DNA of 64,000 bases from JASSUD01 sp031963445. GTDB lineage: Bacteria; Pseudomonadota; Gammaproteobacteria; Burkholderiales; Burkholderiaceae. Location of the stretch: contig JASSUH010000001.1 of NCBI GenBank assembly GCA_031963445.1, positions 1,736,001 through 1,800,000 of the forward strand, given 5' to 3'. The position numbers were made by a program, and so were the translations under genes. How positions within the stretch are numbered: the stretch's first letter is position 1; every line of letters starts with the position of its first letter. This document shows, one piece after another, positions 8,903 to 18,086 of this stretch. The notes under the pieces are model-generated. The model searched no databases. It was given only the letters and a program-made list of their open reading frames with translations, and was not told the origin of the DNA.

Positions 8903-10000
8903 CTACTCAAGAAAAACATCGGATTTAAATAAAATTAAGACAGGTACATTGGCCGCAACTCGACCGTGCATAGGCGGAGTGTTCGATACCTGCTGCTGAA
9001 TCACATTTTGCGTCGCCTGCATGCCTCCTGCGGTCATCGCACCTGCTATTTGCTTAAGCGAAGGATTAGGGTTAGTCACTTCCGTATATCCACCAAGGGG
9101 GCTTTGTGTCACTGTCGAGCCTGCGTGGTTATAAACGGCGCCTGCTGCACCTAATCCCCCTAATAGCGCAGGAATGGCAATTCGTTGTGCATAACGGTGA
9201 TTAATACGTGCTGGTAGCGCATTAGTTAACGTTTCGTCATTCAGGGCGACAGCATTCACGCTGACCGTATGACCTTGGCAAGAAAGCGTCGTAAACGTGG
9301 CCGTGACCACTTCATTCGTGAGCTTGCCACTTCCCATTAATCGCCCACCTTGGCAAGGGCCTTGATCAAGCACAGCCAGTACATCAGAGGGCGCATCGGT
9401 ATCGATGCCGTTTTCAAGGTGCGCGTAATATCTCTCTGCCGCACTGAGGATGGGTTTCTTTGCAGCTTGAGTCGCTGATGTCGTCTGATTCGTAATAGAA
9501 GGCAGCGCCGAATTTAATTCTGTTGCGTTCGATGATTGTTCTTGCAATCCCAACACTTGCTGCGATTGCGGTGGATTGTCCCAACTGGCTATGAGTGCTT
9601 GTACCTGTTGCGAGATACCGGGTGAAGGCGTAGGCAAAGGAGGTAAAAGTTGAGGGTTTTTATGATCAATAGCATGCGATTCAGATTGCTGAAGTGGCGG
9701 CTCGGTTTCTACTTTGCCCCTACGGTCTGATAACCCTGGAATAAAAGTGTTATTGGTTTTCTGTGCTTGAGCCAGCCCTTGTTGGTTAACGCGAGCGAGC
9801 GCCTCGGTATAGTGAGGTGTTTCGGAAGCAGGAACGCCCCCTTGCACATCCAAACTTAATATATCCATCTGTGCCAGTGGCATCTGCTGGCGCTGCATCA
9901 TCTTAAAACCGATTACGCCTCCCACGATGGTGAGAAGCATCGCCCCTCCTATGATTTTTAGGTTTTTAGCAAAACCAGGATGGCGTTGATGAGGGGTCAT
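8903..10000 (-). CDS. traO: TraO/DotG (IcmE)-like core-complex protein, VirB10 class
   Basis: About 365 residues: a membrane helix near the N-terminus (LKIIGGAMLLTIVGGVIGF), a proline/glutamine-rich periplasmic linker, and a C-terminal domain with the DotG signature run from VLAVLDQGPCQGGRLMGSG to the end. DotG/TraO spans the envelope and forms the central channel with DotH and DotC/DotD. The ATG at 10000 follows GGGAG by five bases, preferred over a GTG at 10012 that overlaps the traN stop. It lacks the long pentapeptide-type repeat region of Legionella DotG, as IncI TraO does. Confidence 0.88.
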   Translation of the reverse strand: MTPHQRHPGFAKNLKIIGGAMLLTIVGGVIGFKMMQRQQMPLAQMDILSLDVQGGVPASETPHYTEALARVNQQGLAQAQKTNNTFIPGLSDRRGKVETEPPLQQSESHAIDHKNPQLLPPLPTPSPGISQQVQALIASWDNPPQSQQVLGLQEQSSNATELNSALPSITNQTTSATQAAKKPILSAAERYYAHLENGIDTDAPSDVLAVLDQGPCQGGRLMGSGKLTNEVVTATFTTLSCQGHTVSVNAVALNDETLTNALPARINHRYAQRIAIPALLGGLGAAGAVYNHAGSTVTQSPLGGYTEVTNPNPSLKQIAGAMTAGGMQATQNVIQQQVSNTPPMHGRVAANVPVLILFKSDVFLE

Positions 10001-10002
10001 GC

Positions 10003-10950
10003 TCACTCCCACTCAAGAAAGATATTGCGTAGCGTGCCATGCTCGCTAACGGTAATGACTGGCGTTAACGGAATTTCGTAAACTCGTGTGCCATCAGCGG
10101 CCGTGAGTAATCCGTAATAAGCTGGGTTATTCAAAAATAATCTCGTGCGCAACATAATGCTCTCCCCAACTCGCCATGCCTTCATATCAGATGGCCCATT
10201 TTGGATACGGATGGGTTGGGCGTTTTCACCTTCCGTTCCATCTAACAGGGATTGCAGTACTTGATTAGGCAGCTCAATAGCCGAAGCTGAGTAAATAGGT
10301 TCGGCTGCGTTTGGTCCACGGCGCGGCACGCGAATATCTAGACGGTAATCGGTCTCTCGTTGTCCCGCGATCATTTTGATTACGACAGGGAACGGCAGGT
10401 CTTTGAGAAAGACAGCGACATCGCCTTCTACATAGTCACCTAAAGACGTCACGGTAATCGTTGGTACGCTCGCTACTGGCCTGAGTACCTGAAAACGTGT
10501 TGCTGCCATATTATTCACTTCGAGAATATTCCAAGGCGCACCAGTACTATCAATAAAAGTCACGGCAGCACCAAGCTGACTCACACGCACAATAGGAGGC
10601 GCTGCACCTGGTGATAAATCAACCGTTTGCACAGAGTAGACTGGCTTAGGTGGCACAGTCGGATGGGTAGCAGCCGCACGCTTAGCTTGGTCGATACGCT
10701 CACGTAATGCGCCAATTTGTTGCGCAGTAAGTGGGGAAACGCTATCGATTGCCGCATCAAAGTTTGCTCTGTCTTGAGCAGGGAGAGGTGGTAAAGACGG
10801 AGCTGCAGTAGAGTGAAATACACTCGAATTCTCTGCGCGTTGCTCTGCTGCGCTAAGAGAGGAAGTTGTTGATGACAATTGTGCACGCACGCACGACACT
10901 GCACTAAGCAGTAAGAACAAGCACCATAACTTAGGCAGCGAAAAACGCAT
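10003..10950 (-). CDS. traN: TraN/DotH (IcmK)-like outer-membrane core protein
   Basis: 315 residues with a signal peptide (MRFSLPKLWCLFLLLSAVSC, cleavage after VRA likely), a variable linker and a C-terminal DotH domain containing PFPVVIKMIAGQ and DYRLDIRVPRRGPN. DotH/TraN is the main outer-membrane part of the type IVB core. The ATG at 10950 is chosen because it begins the signal peptide; codons further upstream overlap the preceding gene and look noncoding. The stop overlaps the region of the traO start. Confidence 0.87.
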   Translation of the reverse strand: MRFSLPKLWCLFLLLSAVSCVRAQLSSTTSSLSAAEQRAENSSVFHSTAAPSLPPLPAQDRANFDAAIDSVSPLTAQQIGALRERIDQAKRAAATHPTVPPKPVYSVQTVDLSPGAAPPIVRVSQLGAAVTFIDSTGAPWNILEVNNMAATRFQVLRPVASVPTITVTSLGDYVEGDVAVFLKDLPFPVVIKMIAGQRETDYRLDIRVPRRGPNAAEPIYSASAIELPNQVLQSLLDGTEGENAQPIRIQNGPSDMKAWRVGESIMLRTRLFLNNPAYYGLLTAADGTRVYEIPLTPVITVSEHGTLRNIFLEWE

Positions 10951-10961
10951 AAGAGTAATAC

Positions 10962-11222
10962 CTAAAAAGGAATGCCTGTTACAAGCGCAATTTTTTCGCG
11001 TGCATCCATAATTCCTCTCAACCAAGCTCGCACGAGAAGATTTGGGGCACCACGTGACAATTCTTCTAATTCTTTACGCGGCGCAACCAATGGATCAAGA
11101 ACCTCAAAAATCAAATACCAGTCTGTCTCCTTCACACTTTCTAGCGGATGCGTAAAATCGTGGACTTGGGTTTCCCACTCTATTTTTAACATCGTAGAGA
11201 AAGGTTTCTGGCGATCACTCAT
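10962..11222 (-). CDS. small hypothetical protein between traM and traN
   Basis: An 86-residue soluble protein with Trp/Glu-rich sequence (WETQVHDF, ETDWYLIFEVLD). It overlaps the end of traM by eight bases and runs to just before traN, so it belongs to the operon. I do not recognise the family. A gene inserted between DotI and DotH homologues is not part of the minimal IncI set I know; an apparatus accessory is the simplest reading. Confidence 0.6.
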   Translation of the reverse strand: MSDRQKPFSTMLKIEWETQVHDFTHPLESVKETDWYLIFEVLDPLVAPRKELEELSRGAPNLLVRAWLRGIMDAREKIALVTGIPF

Positions 11223-11913
11223 ACTGCCTCCAATTATTTGGGTCGTTGTCGATCATCCTTAGCGCTACCGTTGAAATCCCTCTCGGGTTATCGATCGTTG
11301 GAATGCGTTGGATGTCTATTTCTATCAGGAAATTGTATGATCGCCGCTCTGTTTGATTGACCAGAGTGATCGAGATAGGCTGCTGCACACTCCATTTATA
11401 ACCACTCGGATTGCGTGCATCTGTTCGCGCGATGACACCTGCCCCCGTAGCAACTGCTGAAGTCACGAGGCGACGTTGCCGGATTCTCTCGAGGAGACCC
11501 GAAGAATCCATTGCCTGCATCAGTGCCTTGTAACCCTCTTCGGTATAACAACTACGTAAGCTTTGTAGCTTCTGGCGTAGATTGTCATCATCAAAATCAA
11601 GCGAGAAAGAGGAAGTGATACAGCCTTGCGCAAACTGAAGGACCGTATCGACGGAAACCATCGGTTCAGAAAGCGGAATCAGCGGAACAATCCGCCCTTC
11701 TGCTGTCATCGCAAAATACTGAGGCTTAGGTTTGCCGTAATATAGGACGAAGTTAAGTCCTATCGACAGCATCAGTGCCGCCCCTAAAATCAAGTTGTTT
11801 CGTAATAGAGAAGGCCAACTCGATTGATAGAACAAGATTTTCCCCAACAACGAGGCAGAAGAATGCAGAGCGCTTGGCGTATCCTGCCATGAAGGTTTGA
11901 CGGCACTCGTCAT
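11215..11913 (-). CDS. traM: TraM/DotI (IcmL)-like inner-membrane protein
   Basis: 232 residues: cytoplasmic N-terminus, one membrane helix (NNLILGAALMLSIGLNFVLY) and a VirB8-like periplasmic domain containing DTVLQFAQGCITSSFSLDFD and later YNFLIEIDIQRIP. These are typical of DotI/IcmL/TraM, an inner-membrane ring component. It is the first recognised gene of this tra operon, so the promoter should lie upstream of 11913; a strong palindrome is at 12146-12175. The next gene overlaps its stop. Confidence 0.88.
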   Translation of the reverse strand: MTSAVKPSWQDTPSALHSSASLLGKILFYQSSWPSLLRNNLILGAALMLSIGLNFVLYYGKPKPQYFAMTAEGRIVPLIPLSEPMVSVDTVLQFAQGCITSSFSLDFDDDNLRQKLQSLRSCYTEEGYKALMQAMDSSGLLERIRQRRLVTSAVATGAGVIARTDARNPSGYKWSVQQPISITLVNQTERRSYNFLIEIDIQRIPTIDNPRGISTVALRMIDNDPNNWRQYE

Positions 11914-12316
11914 GCTCAGGCCAACATTCGCGTCATTTGCATCACATGCCCCTCGCTTGATTCACCCCATACTTTGACCTGCTTTATGGTGATCAAGCTG
12001 ATGTCTTTTGCAGCCTAAAAAAGTGAATAGAAGCGCTTGCGCACCGAGGAAGAAATATTGTTTACCTCAAGGTTTTAGATAAGCCTGTGCACCTTCAAAC
12101 AAATCATTCTTTTCACCTCATCGACCAAGAAATTCTTAATTTATTTTGTATGTATATCTTATGATATACATACAATTATTACTCTAATTATTCTGCGCTC
12201 TTTTTTATTTGTCAAGTTATCTTTTTTAATAAAGCCTTATAAAGGCGAGAAAATCTCAAACTAAGGGTGCCCAGAAGAGAATACTGAGAAAATTTTTTGA
12301 AGGTTCACCCAATTTC
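11914..12316. other. leader region upstream of the tra operon
   Basis: No coding region is supported here. The stretch is AT-rich and contains the perfect palindrome described separately, flanked by TTATT repeats. It is the only plausible site for the promoter of the minus-strand tra operon. I saw no terminator-like hairpin followed by a T run. Confidence 0.5.
12146..12175. promoter_or_regulatory. palindromic operator upstream of the tra operon
   Basis: Two perfect 13-base arms (TTGTATGTATATC and GATATACATACAA) are separated by TTAT. The core TATGTATATC-N4-GATATACATA is repeated with one base changed at 60978-61005, upstream of the dot/pil operon. The site lies about 230 bases before traM. 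A dimeric repressor site is the likely reading; the regulator is not identified. Confidence 0.7.
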
Positions 12317-12610
12317 TTAGGTTAGCCATGACGAATGAGAGAAAGCTTGGAAGTACATTGAAATGCGCAACGGCATTATAGATATTCCACGGTCAAATTT
12401 TTGGGTAGGGAAAATAAGACAACAACAGACTTTTGATCGATTCGATTTTTTGTCAGTCACCTTTGGTTTGCTATCAGCCTGCCGGACAGCTTCTAGCCCA
12501 GCACGGATGCGCTCGACAGTCAGTTCGCATTCCATCTCGGTGAGACTTTTGAGCTGGACACCCTTCCCAATCGATTTAGTTTTCATACCATGAAAATATC
12601 GCCTGCTCAT
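12317..12610 (-). pseudogene. deletion remnant of a serine resolvase
   Basis: The translation contains GVQLKSLTE directly followed by MECELTVERIRAGLEAVRQA and then KPKVTDKK. In Tn3-type resolvases these blocks are the end of the strand-exchange region and the RERTxAGLxAAR helix, normally separated by about 20 residues (the IDTT..GR..FH..A.AE segment), which are missing. The catalytic N-terminus is also absent. This is therefore a decayed serine recombinase, probably from a lost transposon, unrelated to the intact resolvase at 19.7 kb. Exact ends are uncertain. Confidence 0.55.
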
Positions 12611-12843
12611 AGCATTGCCAGCGCCTTGCTAAGCCAGGGCGCTCAACCTGCACACCGATCTTACGCTGTTTTCAAATATCTGAGCCTAAGCACTAGCCAG
12701 CGCAGTGTGCTCATGGGTTCGCAAGCGTTGAGACCAAAATTTTTTGCCATCACGCTCGCGGCGGCAGGTCGTGCGGCTAATGAGAAAATATCTTACGGGG
12801 GCTAAAGCTTATTATTCTGAACTTCCTTCAGGTACTGTGCTGC

Positions 12844-13524
12844 TTACTTATTTTCGGCTAGCTCAATTTTTAGCGTAACATCCTTATAGATCAAGGTGCG
12901 ATCAGTGCGATTGGCCCACTCAGCATAGCTGATCTTAGCTGACCAAGTCGTCGTATCGCGCTGACACTCGAAGCGGCCAAGCCACTTTTGGCGCATCGCA
13001 TACTCGATCGCGTCAGCTACCAGCGGGTCAGGTTGCTTGAGCATACTACGCGCAAGGCTCTTGAAGACATCGCTCATACTTGCCTGTTCGGCCATTTTCA
13101 CAATGTCTCGCATGCCGTTTTCAGTGACTGGAGCACGGTTGACTGCATCTGCCAGTGCTGTATTAGATGGCATAGGTTGTTGACTAGGCTCAGACTTCTC
13201 GGCTACCGGAGGGCCGAGATAACGCCATTGGCCACCTTGCTGCTCGCAAAAACCAGCAAGGTCTTTTGAGCGTGTGGCCAAATTGTTCAGCTGGCCACGA
13301 TGAATAAAAGAAGGATAAGAGTAGGTTGAGACGCGCAAGGGTACCTTAGACATTACGACATCACGACTAAGCTGAAAATTTGGAAGCTTCCAACTCTGCT
13401 GCACGAATTTATCCAATGTTTCAAACTGGCCGGCAGGTTGGTTAGTTTGGTTGGTTGCCAGCGTACATGCTGACAGGCTAATCGCTGCAGCCCCTATAAG
13501 AACCGCATGGGTCTTCTTGTTCAT
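12844..13524 (-). CDS. hypothetical lipoprotein
   Basis: About 226 residues with a lipoprotein signal peptide ending in the lipobox LSAC. The mature part has no domain I recognise, though the spacing of Cys residues (AGFCEQQGGQWRYLG and FECQRDT) suggests a disulfide. GAGG lies upstream of the ATG pair at 13527/13524; 13524 has better spacing. It stands alone on the minus strand beside the recombinase gene. A role in the cell envelope, perhaps in mating-pair formation or exclusion, is possible but unsupported. Confidence 0.75.
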   Translation of the reverse strand: MNKKTHAVLIGAAAISLSACTLATNQTNQPAGQFETLDKFVQQSWKLPNFQLSRDVVMSKVPLRVSTYSYPSFIHRGQLNNLATRSKDLAGFCEQQGGQWRYLGPPVAEKSEPSQQPMPSNTALADAVNRAPVTENGMRDIVKMAEQASMSDVFKSLARSMLKQPDPLVADAIEYAMRQKWLGRFECQRDTTTWSAKISYAEWANRTDRTLIYKDVTLKIELAENK

Positions 13525-13639
13525 CATCTTTCCTCTTTCCCTTAGACTCAAATCAAAACTCGTTGAGATAATATGAAATCAAAAATAACTTTTCAATGAT
13601 TATTTTTGAGAATCACAATGCTTTAATTTGTCATTCTGG

Positions 13640-14575
13640 CTATGCGATACGTTTCAGCGCTATGCGATGCTCAAGCTCCCATTTACTCTCATCTTTGAAC
13701 ATCGACCACGCAGCACGACGAGGCGCGTAATGACGGCGTGCAGTACGTGTCGAACGATGCCCAAGTAACGTAGCCACTTCCTGTTCTGAGGCTATCGCTT
13801 TGACATTGGCCGCAAACTGATGACGTGCTGAATAAAGCACATAGTGCTTGCTTGTATCCTTACCCCACAGCACTTTACAAGCTCGGTTGAGTGCCTCGCC
13901 ACATCGATGATGAATTTGATTAAACGTAAAACCTTGCCTGAGTAGTTGGCGAATCGATTCAAGATGTGCTCGAACAACTGCTCTGTCTTCAGCGTGTACT
14001 GGCACTAAACGATATTTCTCTGTCGCCCGACCGTTAGTTGCCTTAGCATTTTGGACAATGAGCATTGTCTCATCTTCATTCAATTCCGCCCTCTGCCACT
14101 CGCATGGACGCAAGCCAGTAGCAAGCGCACTCATTAGCCAAAGTGAAGCCCGTTTTGCGTAGGCTCCGTTTCGCTTGGAATGGGACAAATTAGCCACCAG
14201 CACGTCATAGTCGCGTTTAGGAATACCTTTACGCTTACGCGAAGACGTTCGTCCGGGAATCTTTTCTGGTTGACATGATTGATGAGATAAATCACGAATC
14301 GCTACAGCCGTTTTAGCAAAAAGTGGGTCATGGCTTTTTTCGTATTCGAGTTCATATCGGCACGCGAGACTAGCTTGATATTGACGAAAAGTTGACCATT
14401 TCCATTCTTTTGCATGGTCTCTCATGTAAGCCAGCGCCACGCCGGGCGGCGGATAGGCATCTTCAGATAACCGCATTTCTTTAGCCATCCGGCTAAGTAA
14501 GCCATCTGCTCGGCTCATATACTTCACTATCGTCTCTTCCGTGCGGGTTTGTTCTCGTGCGCGATTAGATTTCAT
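13640..14575 (-). CDS. tyrosine recombinase / integrase
   Basis: 311 residues with the C-terminal catalytic fold of phage-type integrases: the first Arg in ATGLRPCEW, a candidate Lys around NAKATNGRATEKYRLVP, the second Arg in YSARHQFA, His in LGHRS and the nucleophile Tyr in RRHYAP. The usual His of the HxxR box is Tyr here (Y-S-A-R), an uncommon substitution. Such enzymes integrate or resolve mobile elements, or invert shufflons (Rci). It is not next to pilV, so an Rci role is not supported by position. No att site or adjacent tRNA was found. Confidence 0.8.
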   Translation of the reverse strand: MKSNRAREQTRTEETIVKYMSRADGLLSRMAKEMRLSEDAYPPPGVALAYMRDHAKEWKWSTFRQYQASLACRYELEYEKSHDPLFAKTAVAIRDLSHQSCQPEKIPGRTSSRKRKGIPKRDYDVLVANLSHSKRNGAYAKRASLWLMSALATGLRPCEWQRAELNEDETMLIVQNAKATNGRATEKYRLVPVHAEDRAVVRAHLESIRQLLRQGFTFNQIHHRCGEALNRACKVLWGKDTSKHYVLYSARHQFAANVKAIASEQEVATLLGHRSTRTARRHYAPRRAAWSMFKDESKWELEHRIALKRIA

Positions 14576-15005
14576 TACTCGCCCCCTGCCCTTTTAGATA
14601 GCCTTAAACTGCTAACGAATTTCAGCCTATTCGTTTTCAGTTTTTACTCTGTTTATTTCAGCTTGTCAGTATCGTTTTTAGTTTGCACCTAACCCTATCT
14701 TCAGTCGTGAGAGAGGGCTGCACAAAAGTAGCGAGTACAGATTGGATGCTCTCGTTACAGAATGGGTAGTCAATCACGGCTATGTTTTTACATAGCCGCG
14801 TTACACACGCATTCGCATTGCGTGGTAACAGCCAGGCAGTGACTAAATTCACGCATTACAATAATTTAGATACGCTGGAAACCAGGAAGAAGTTAGGCAA
14901 AGTAAAAGAGAGCCTAGTAGGGAAGAGGAACTTCAGAAAGTAATAGAAGAAGAGCTTGAAAAGATGGATGAATTCTCCTTTAGTCGAGACAGCTTAAAGT
15001 CTTGG

Positions 15006-15341
15006 TTATAACATCGCAAGGGTCAGATGCCCGACTGGCGTTGTTGCTGGCCGAACCTTGATTTCAATGTCGTAGCCAAGTCGGGTTAAGCATTCCATCA
15101 GCTTACGCTCCGAGAGGTTGGCGAAGTCGCCACGCATCATGCCAGACACCTTCGGTTGTGGGATACCCATACGCCGACCTGCCTCTTCTTGTGTCAGACC
15201 AAGGCGACGCACAGCACGGGTGATCTCGATCACTAAGCCAGACTTAATTTTAAGTTTTTCCGCATCAGGTAAGCCAAGGTCAGCAAAGACGTTGCCCAAG
15301 CTAGTTTCTATTTCGATGCCTTCAATCATGCGCTTTGCCAT
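15006..15341 (-). CDS. HigA-like XRE antitoxin
   Basis: 111 residues with a helix-turn-helix around residues 45-75 (LTQEEAGRRMGIPQPKVSGMM), typical of HigA-type antitoxins that bind their own promoter and neutralise a RelE/HigB-type toxin. AAAGGAG precedes the ATG at 15341. The start lies 20 bases inside the 3' end of the toxin gene, the toxin-first order of higBA loci. Assignment is from the helix-turn-helix plus the pairing. Confidence 0.82.
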   Translation of the reverse strand: MAKRMIEGIEIETSLGNVFADLGLPDAEKLKIKSGLVIEITRAVRRLGLTQEEAGRRMGIPQPKVSGMMRGDFANLSERKLMECLTRLGYDIEIKVRPATTPVGHLTLAML

Positions 15342-15699
15342 GTCGTAGCTCCTTTGTCAGCGCCTCAGCAATCTTCAGCCTAGCGCGAATAATGTCCATG
15401 TCCTCTCTCGGTGTAGCGATTCCGCTTTTGCTCTTTTTCTGAAAGCAATGCAGGACAAACACGGCTTCCGAGAATTTCACCGTGTAGACGGCACGGTATG
15501 TACCACCCGTATCGTCTTCGACGATCTCAAGAACGCCAGCACCACCAAAGCCCTTAAGGGCTTTCGCCGCATCATGATGATCGCCATGCTGTGCAAAATC
15601 CAAAGCGTGACCAAAGAACTTCCGCACATCGAGCGGAAGCGCCATCAAGTCTTTTTTGCTGCTCCCTATCCAGATGAGCTGTCTTTCTTGGTCTACCAT
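15322..15699 (-). CDS. HigB/Gp49-like toxin (RelE superfamily)
   Basis: 125 residues matching the phage-derived Gp49/HigB-like group: WIGSSKKDLMALP at the start, GTYRAVYTVKF in the core and VLHCFQKKSKSG near the end. Proteins of this group are usually ribosome-dependent mRNA interferases. It is cotranscribed with the HigA-like antitoxin, overlapping it by 20 bases. On a mobile element such a pair would act as an addiction module. The toxic activity is inferred from the family. Confidence 0.82.
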   Translation of the reverse strand: MVDQERQLIWIGSSKKDLMALPLDVRKFFGHALDFAQHGDHHDAAKALKGFGGAGVLEIVEDDTGGTYRAVYTVKFSEAVFVLHCFQKKSKSGIATPREDMDIIRARLKIAEALTKELRHGKAHD

Positions 15700-15896
15700 G
15701 TCGATATTTTATACCTGTTCTGGCATTAATTTCAAACTGAATTTTCCTTTTTAAGAGGTTATTAAAAAATAGCTATATATTGACACTCGCATAGCCCATT
15801 TTTTTGGAATCAAAAAATGAGAAAATTGCAGCTACTCCACAAACGGTTTTCTTAGTACCGATTCTAGTTGAACCCATTGCCCTCATATTCAAAGGC

Positions 15897-16727
15897 ATGA
15901 TGGCTAACTTCTCTGCTCTGTCGATAAGTTTTCAATATGGATGCGCCATATTACTTGGCCTTTTCGTTGGCAATTTTCTAAGCGTAGTCGTCCATCGATT
16001 GCCAATCATGCTGAAATGGCAAACCGAATCTAATAACTTTTCTGATAGCACCAATTTAAGTGCGCATGGGCCTCTCCTTTTCAGGCCACGCTCTTATTGC
16101 CCCTCGTGCCAACGCACGCTGACCCTATTGGAAAATTTACCGATATTGGGATATTTCTTGTGCCGAGGTCGTTGCACAACTTGCCATACCTCCATTAGCC
16201 TTCGCTATCCGGCACTGGAGCTATTAAGCGCTTGCTTAGCAGTGATAGTACTTTGGCACTTCGGCGCCAGTCTGCAAGCGTTAGCAGCTTTCGGCCTGAT
16301 CGTTACCTTATTAGCGCTAGCCTTAATAGATATGGATACTTATTTGCTTCCTGATCTATTAACCCTTCCGCTTATTTGGGCCGGATTACTCATCAATCTT
16401 AATACGCGTTTCACGCCACTACCCAACGCAGTGATTGGCGCTCTTACTGGCTATTTGATCCTGTGGCTCGTGAGTTGGATGGTGCGTTTACTATGTGGCA
16501 AAGATGGAATTGGCTATGGGGACTTCAAATTGCTCGCTGCATTAGGAGCTTGGTTTGGGTGGATGGCACTACCTCAAATTTTGCTTGTCGCCACGACTAC
16601 AGGTACGTTATTTATCTTTATTGGTATGACAAACGATTATTTGAAAAAAGAACAGTACCTGCCGTTTGGCCCATTTCTCGCTGCGGCGGGGATCTTCGTA
16701 CTATTTTGCGATACACCATTCTATTAA
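15897..16727 (+). CDS. pilU: PilU-type prepilin peptidase (PilD/TcpJ family)
   Basis: A polytopic aspartyl protease with a zinc-binding pair CPSC/CTTC, the first catalytic Asp in LIDMDTYLLPD and the second in GIGYGDFKL, plus about seven membrane segments. It cleaves the leader of type IV prepilins and should process PilS (and perhaps PilV) encoded at 49-51 kb. In IncI plasmids pilU lies between pilT and pilV; here it is 34 kb away on the opposite strand. The open frame begins at a TTG at 15804 with no ribosome-binding site. ATG at 15897 or 15900 gives the normal short N-terminus before the first membrane helix. Confidence 0.88.
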   Translation: MMANFSALSISFQYGCAILLGLFVGNFLSVVVHRLPIMLKWQTESNNFSDSTNLSAHGPLLFRPRSYCPSCQRTLTLLENLPILGYFLCRGRCTTCHTSISLRYPALELLSACLAVIVLWHFGASLQALAAFGLIVTLLALALIDMDTYLLPDLLTLPLIWAGLLINLNTRFTPLPNAVIGALTGYLILWLVSWMVRLLCGKDGIGYGDFKLLAALGAWFGWMALPQILLVATTTGTLFIFIGMTNDYLKKEQYLPFGPFLAAAGIFVLFCDTPFY

Positions 16728-17246
16728 GGCTAGTGTCGCTTTTGTCGGGCTAAAAGAGATCGTTTGGTTTATGCACAATTTTTTTGAGCTTATTTAAAAA
16801 AGTGCTTCCTTCAGAATAGACAGGCTCTTATATAGAGCAAAGCAAGAGAGTTCAATCTATTCACACATATTGTGCATAACTCCGTTGAAAAGTCTCCCCC
16901 CACTCTTCTTAACACCAAGCAGGATAAAGCTAAGCTTTAATTGATCAAATTTCTGGCAACGATGCTGACTTAAAAAGCTGGAAATACTAGTTAGGCATTG
17001 CCGAAAGTTCATTATGCCCCTATCTACATAGGGGTTTGAACATTCTTTACTTATAGGCTGGGGGTGCGTTAGGGATGAAGGCTCGCACAAGGGACAAGAC
17101 TTAAAAAGCCAGGTTTGCCACATAACACGACAGCCCGACCCCGGCCATGCGCCCTACTTTACGTAGGGCTCACAAAAAATAGAGTTTGCAAATTTGTAAT
17201 GCCAATTTATAATTACAATTACAAATTATGTAGCAGGAGAGATGAA
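16728..17246. other. intergenic region before the VapBC-like pair
   Basis: No convincing gene. It holds a short perfect hairpin at 17151-17169 (GCCCTAC-TTTAC-GTAGGGC) followed by an A-rich stretch on the plus strand, and the palindromic operator of the downstream toxin-antitoxin pair. Confidence 0.4.
17191..17227. promoter_or_regulatory. inverted-repeat operator of the VapBC-like operon
   Basis: Perfect 10-base arms AATTTGTAAT (17191-17200) and ATTACAAATT (17218-17227) end 19 bases before the antitoxin ATG, overlapping where a promoter would be. This fits autorepression by an AbrB-fold antitoxin or the toxin-antitoxin complex. Confidence 0.6.
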
Positions 17247-17516
17247 ATGAACGTAATGAAGCTAACAGGTAAAGGCCAATTTACTCTTAGTAAGCCATTT
17301 CTTAAACATATATGCGCGAAGCCCGGCGATCAAGTAGTGGTAACGAAACTGATGGGCAATGCTGTAAAAATTCAATCTAAAGCCAACTTCATTCCGCTCG
17401 ATGCCCTGAAAGGCTGCATTGAAGTCAGCACGAACTACAGCGATGATGATATTCAAAATGCGATCAGGGACGCTTATGTTAAAAGCGGCATTTCGGGCTT
17501 AGAGAGTGAGCAATGA
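17247..17516 (+). CDS. AbrB-fold (VapB-like) antitoxin
   Basis: 89 residues beginning MNVMKLTGKGQFTLSKPFLKH, a SpoVT/AbrB swapped-hairpin start in which KGQ.TL.K is the recognisable pattern. The acidic C-terminal tail (YSDDDIQNAIRDAY) would wrap the PIN toxin. AGGAGA lies six bases before the ATG at 17247, and the stop overlaps the toxin start (ATGA). As antitoxin it would also bind the operator upstream. Confidence 0.85.
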   Translation: MNVMKLTGKGQFTLSKPFLKHICAKPGDQVVVTKLMGNAVKIQSKANFIPLDALKGCIEVSTNYSDDDIQNAIRDAYVKSGISGLESEQ

Positions 17517-17926
17517 AAGCCGTTATAGACACCAATGTTTTGCTGAGATTTCTAGTTAAATCCGAGGCTGACAAAATCCAAAATGAAGCCGTGGCTACAC
17601 TGTTTAATGATGCAGATGAAATCATTATTCCCACACATGTGTTTTGTGAATTGGTTTGGGTGCTCACTTCTCTTTATAAGTTGAATACCGAAAAAATTCA
17701 GTCAGTAATAGAAACGTTGCTTAACAGCGATCCTAAACTCAACATCAAAGAAGACGAGGTAGAGGCGGGAATTGAAATGCTGCAACGTGGCGGTGATTTT
17801 GCTGATGGGGTGAATGCGTATACTGGAAGAGCTATGACACGTGGTAAAACAGTCTTTGTATCTTTTGATAAAAAAGCCATTCGGCTACTGAATGAGCAAG
17901 GCGTAACAGCAATGTCACCCCTTTAG
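17513..17926 (+). CDS. VapC-type PIN-domain toxin
   Basis: 137 residues with the full PIN acidic set: Asp6 (IDTN), Glu46 (CELVWVL), Asp95/Asp98 (GGDFADG) and Asp119 (VSFDKKA). PIN toxins are Mg-dependent RNases, usually cutting tRNA or rRNA. Four-base overlap with the antitoxin gene indicates coupled translation. All catalytic positions are present, so the toxin is probably active when free. Confidence 0.9.
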   Translation: MKAVIDTNVLLRFLVKSEADKIQNEAVATLFNDADEIIIPTHVFCELVWVLTSLYKLNTEKIQSVIETLLNSDPKLNIKEDEVEAGIEMLQRGGDFADGVNAYTGRAMTRGKTVFVSFDKKAIRLLNEQGVTAMSPL

Positions 17927-18086
17927 TATTGAAAGTTTTAACGCCCCACCCGCATTAGTGGTTTGAACATTTAACCTGCCCCAAAAAAATCAGACATCGA
18001 GCTGACTTTTGGGGGCACTTCATAAGATACGGCTTTTTCGCTAGAGACTAATTGTATTACGTCCCCCACCTTCCTTGTAGCAACGC

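Noticed and set aside
13640..14575. Tyrosine recombinase as the Rci shufflon recombinase
   Set aside because: It is 35 kb from pilV, no inverted sfx-like repeats were seen, and no alternative pilV segments exist in the window.
14859..15011. Plus-strand frame reading RQSKREPSREEELQKVIEEEL to KSWL then stop
   Set aside because: It looks like the tail of a real protein but has no start codon and is open for only about 50 codons, overlapping the HigA-like gene end. Too little to call a gene or name a source.
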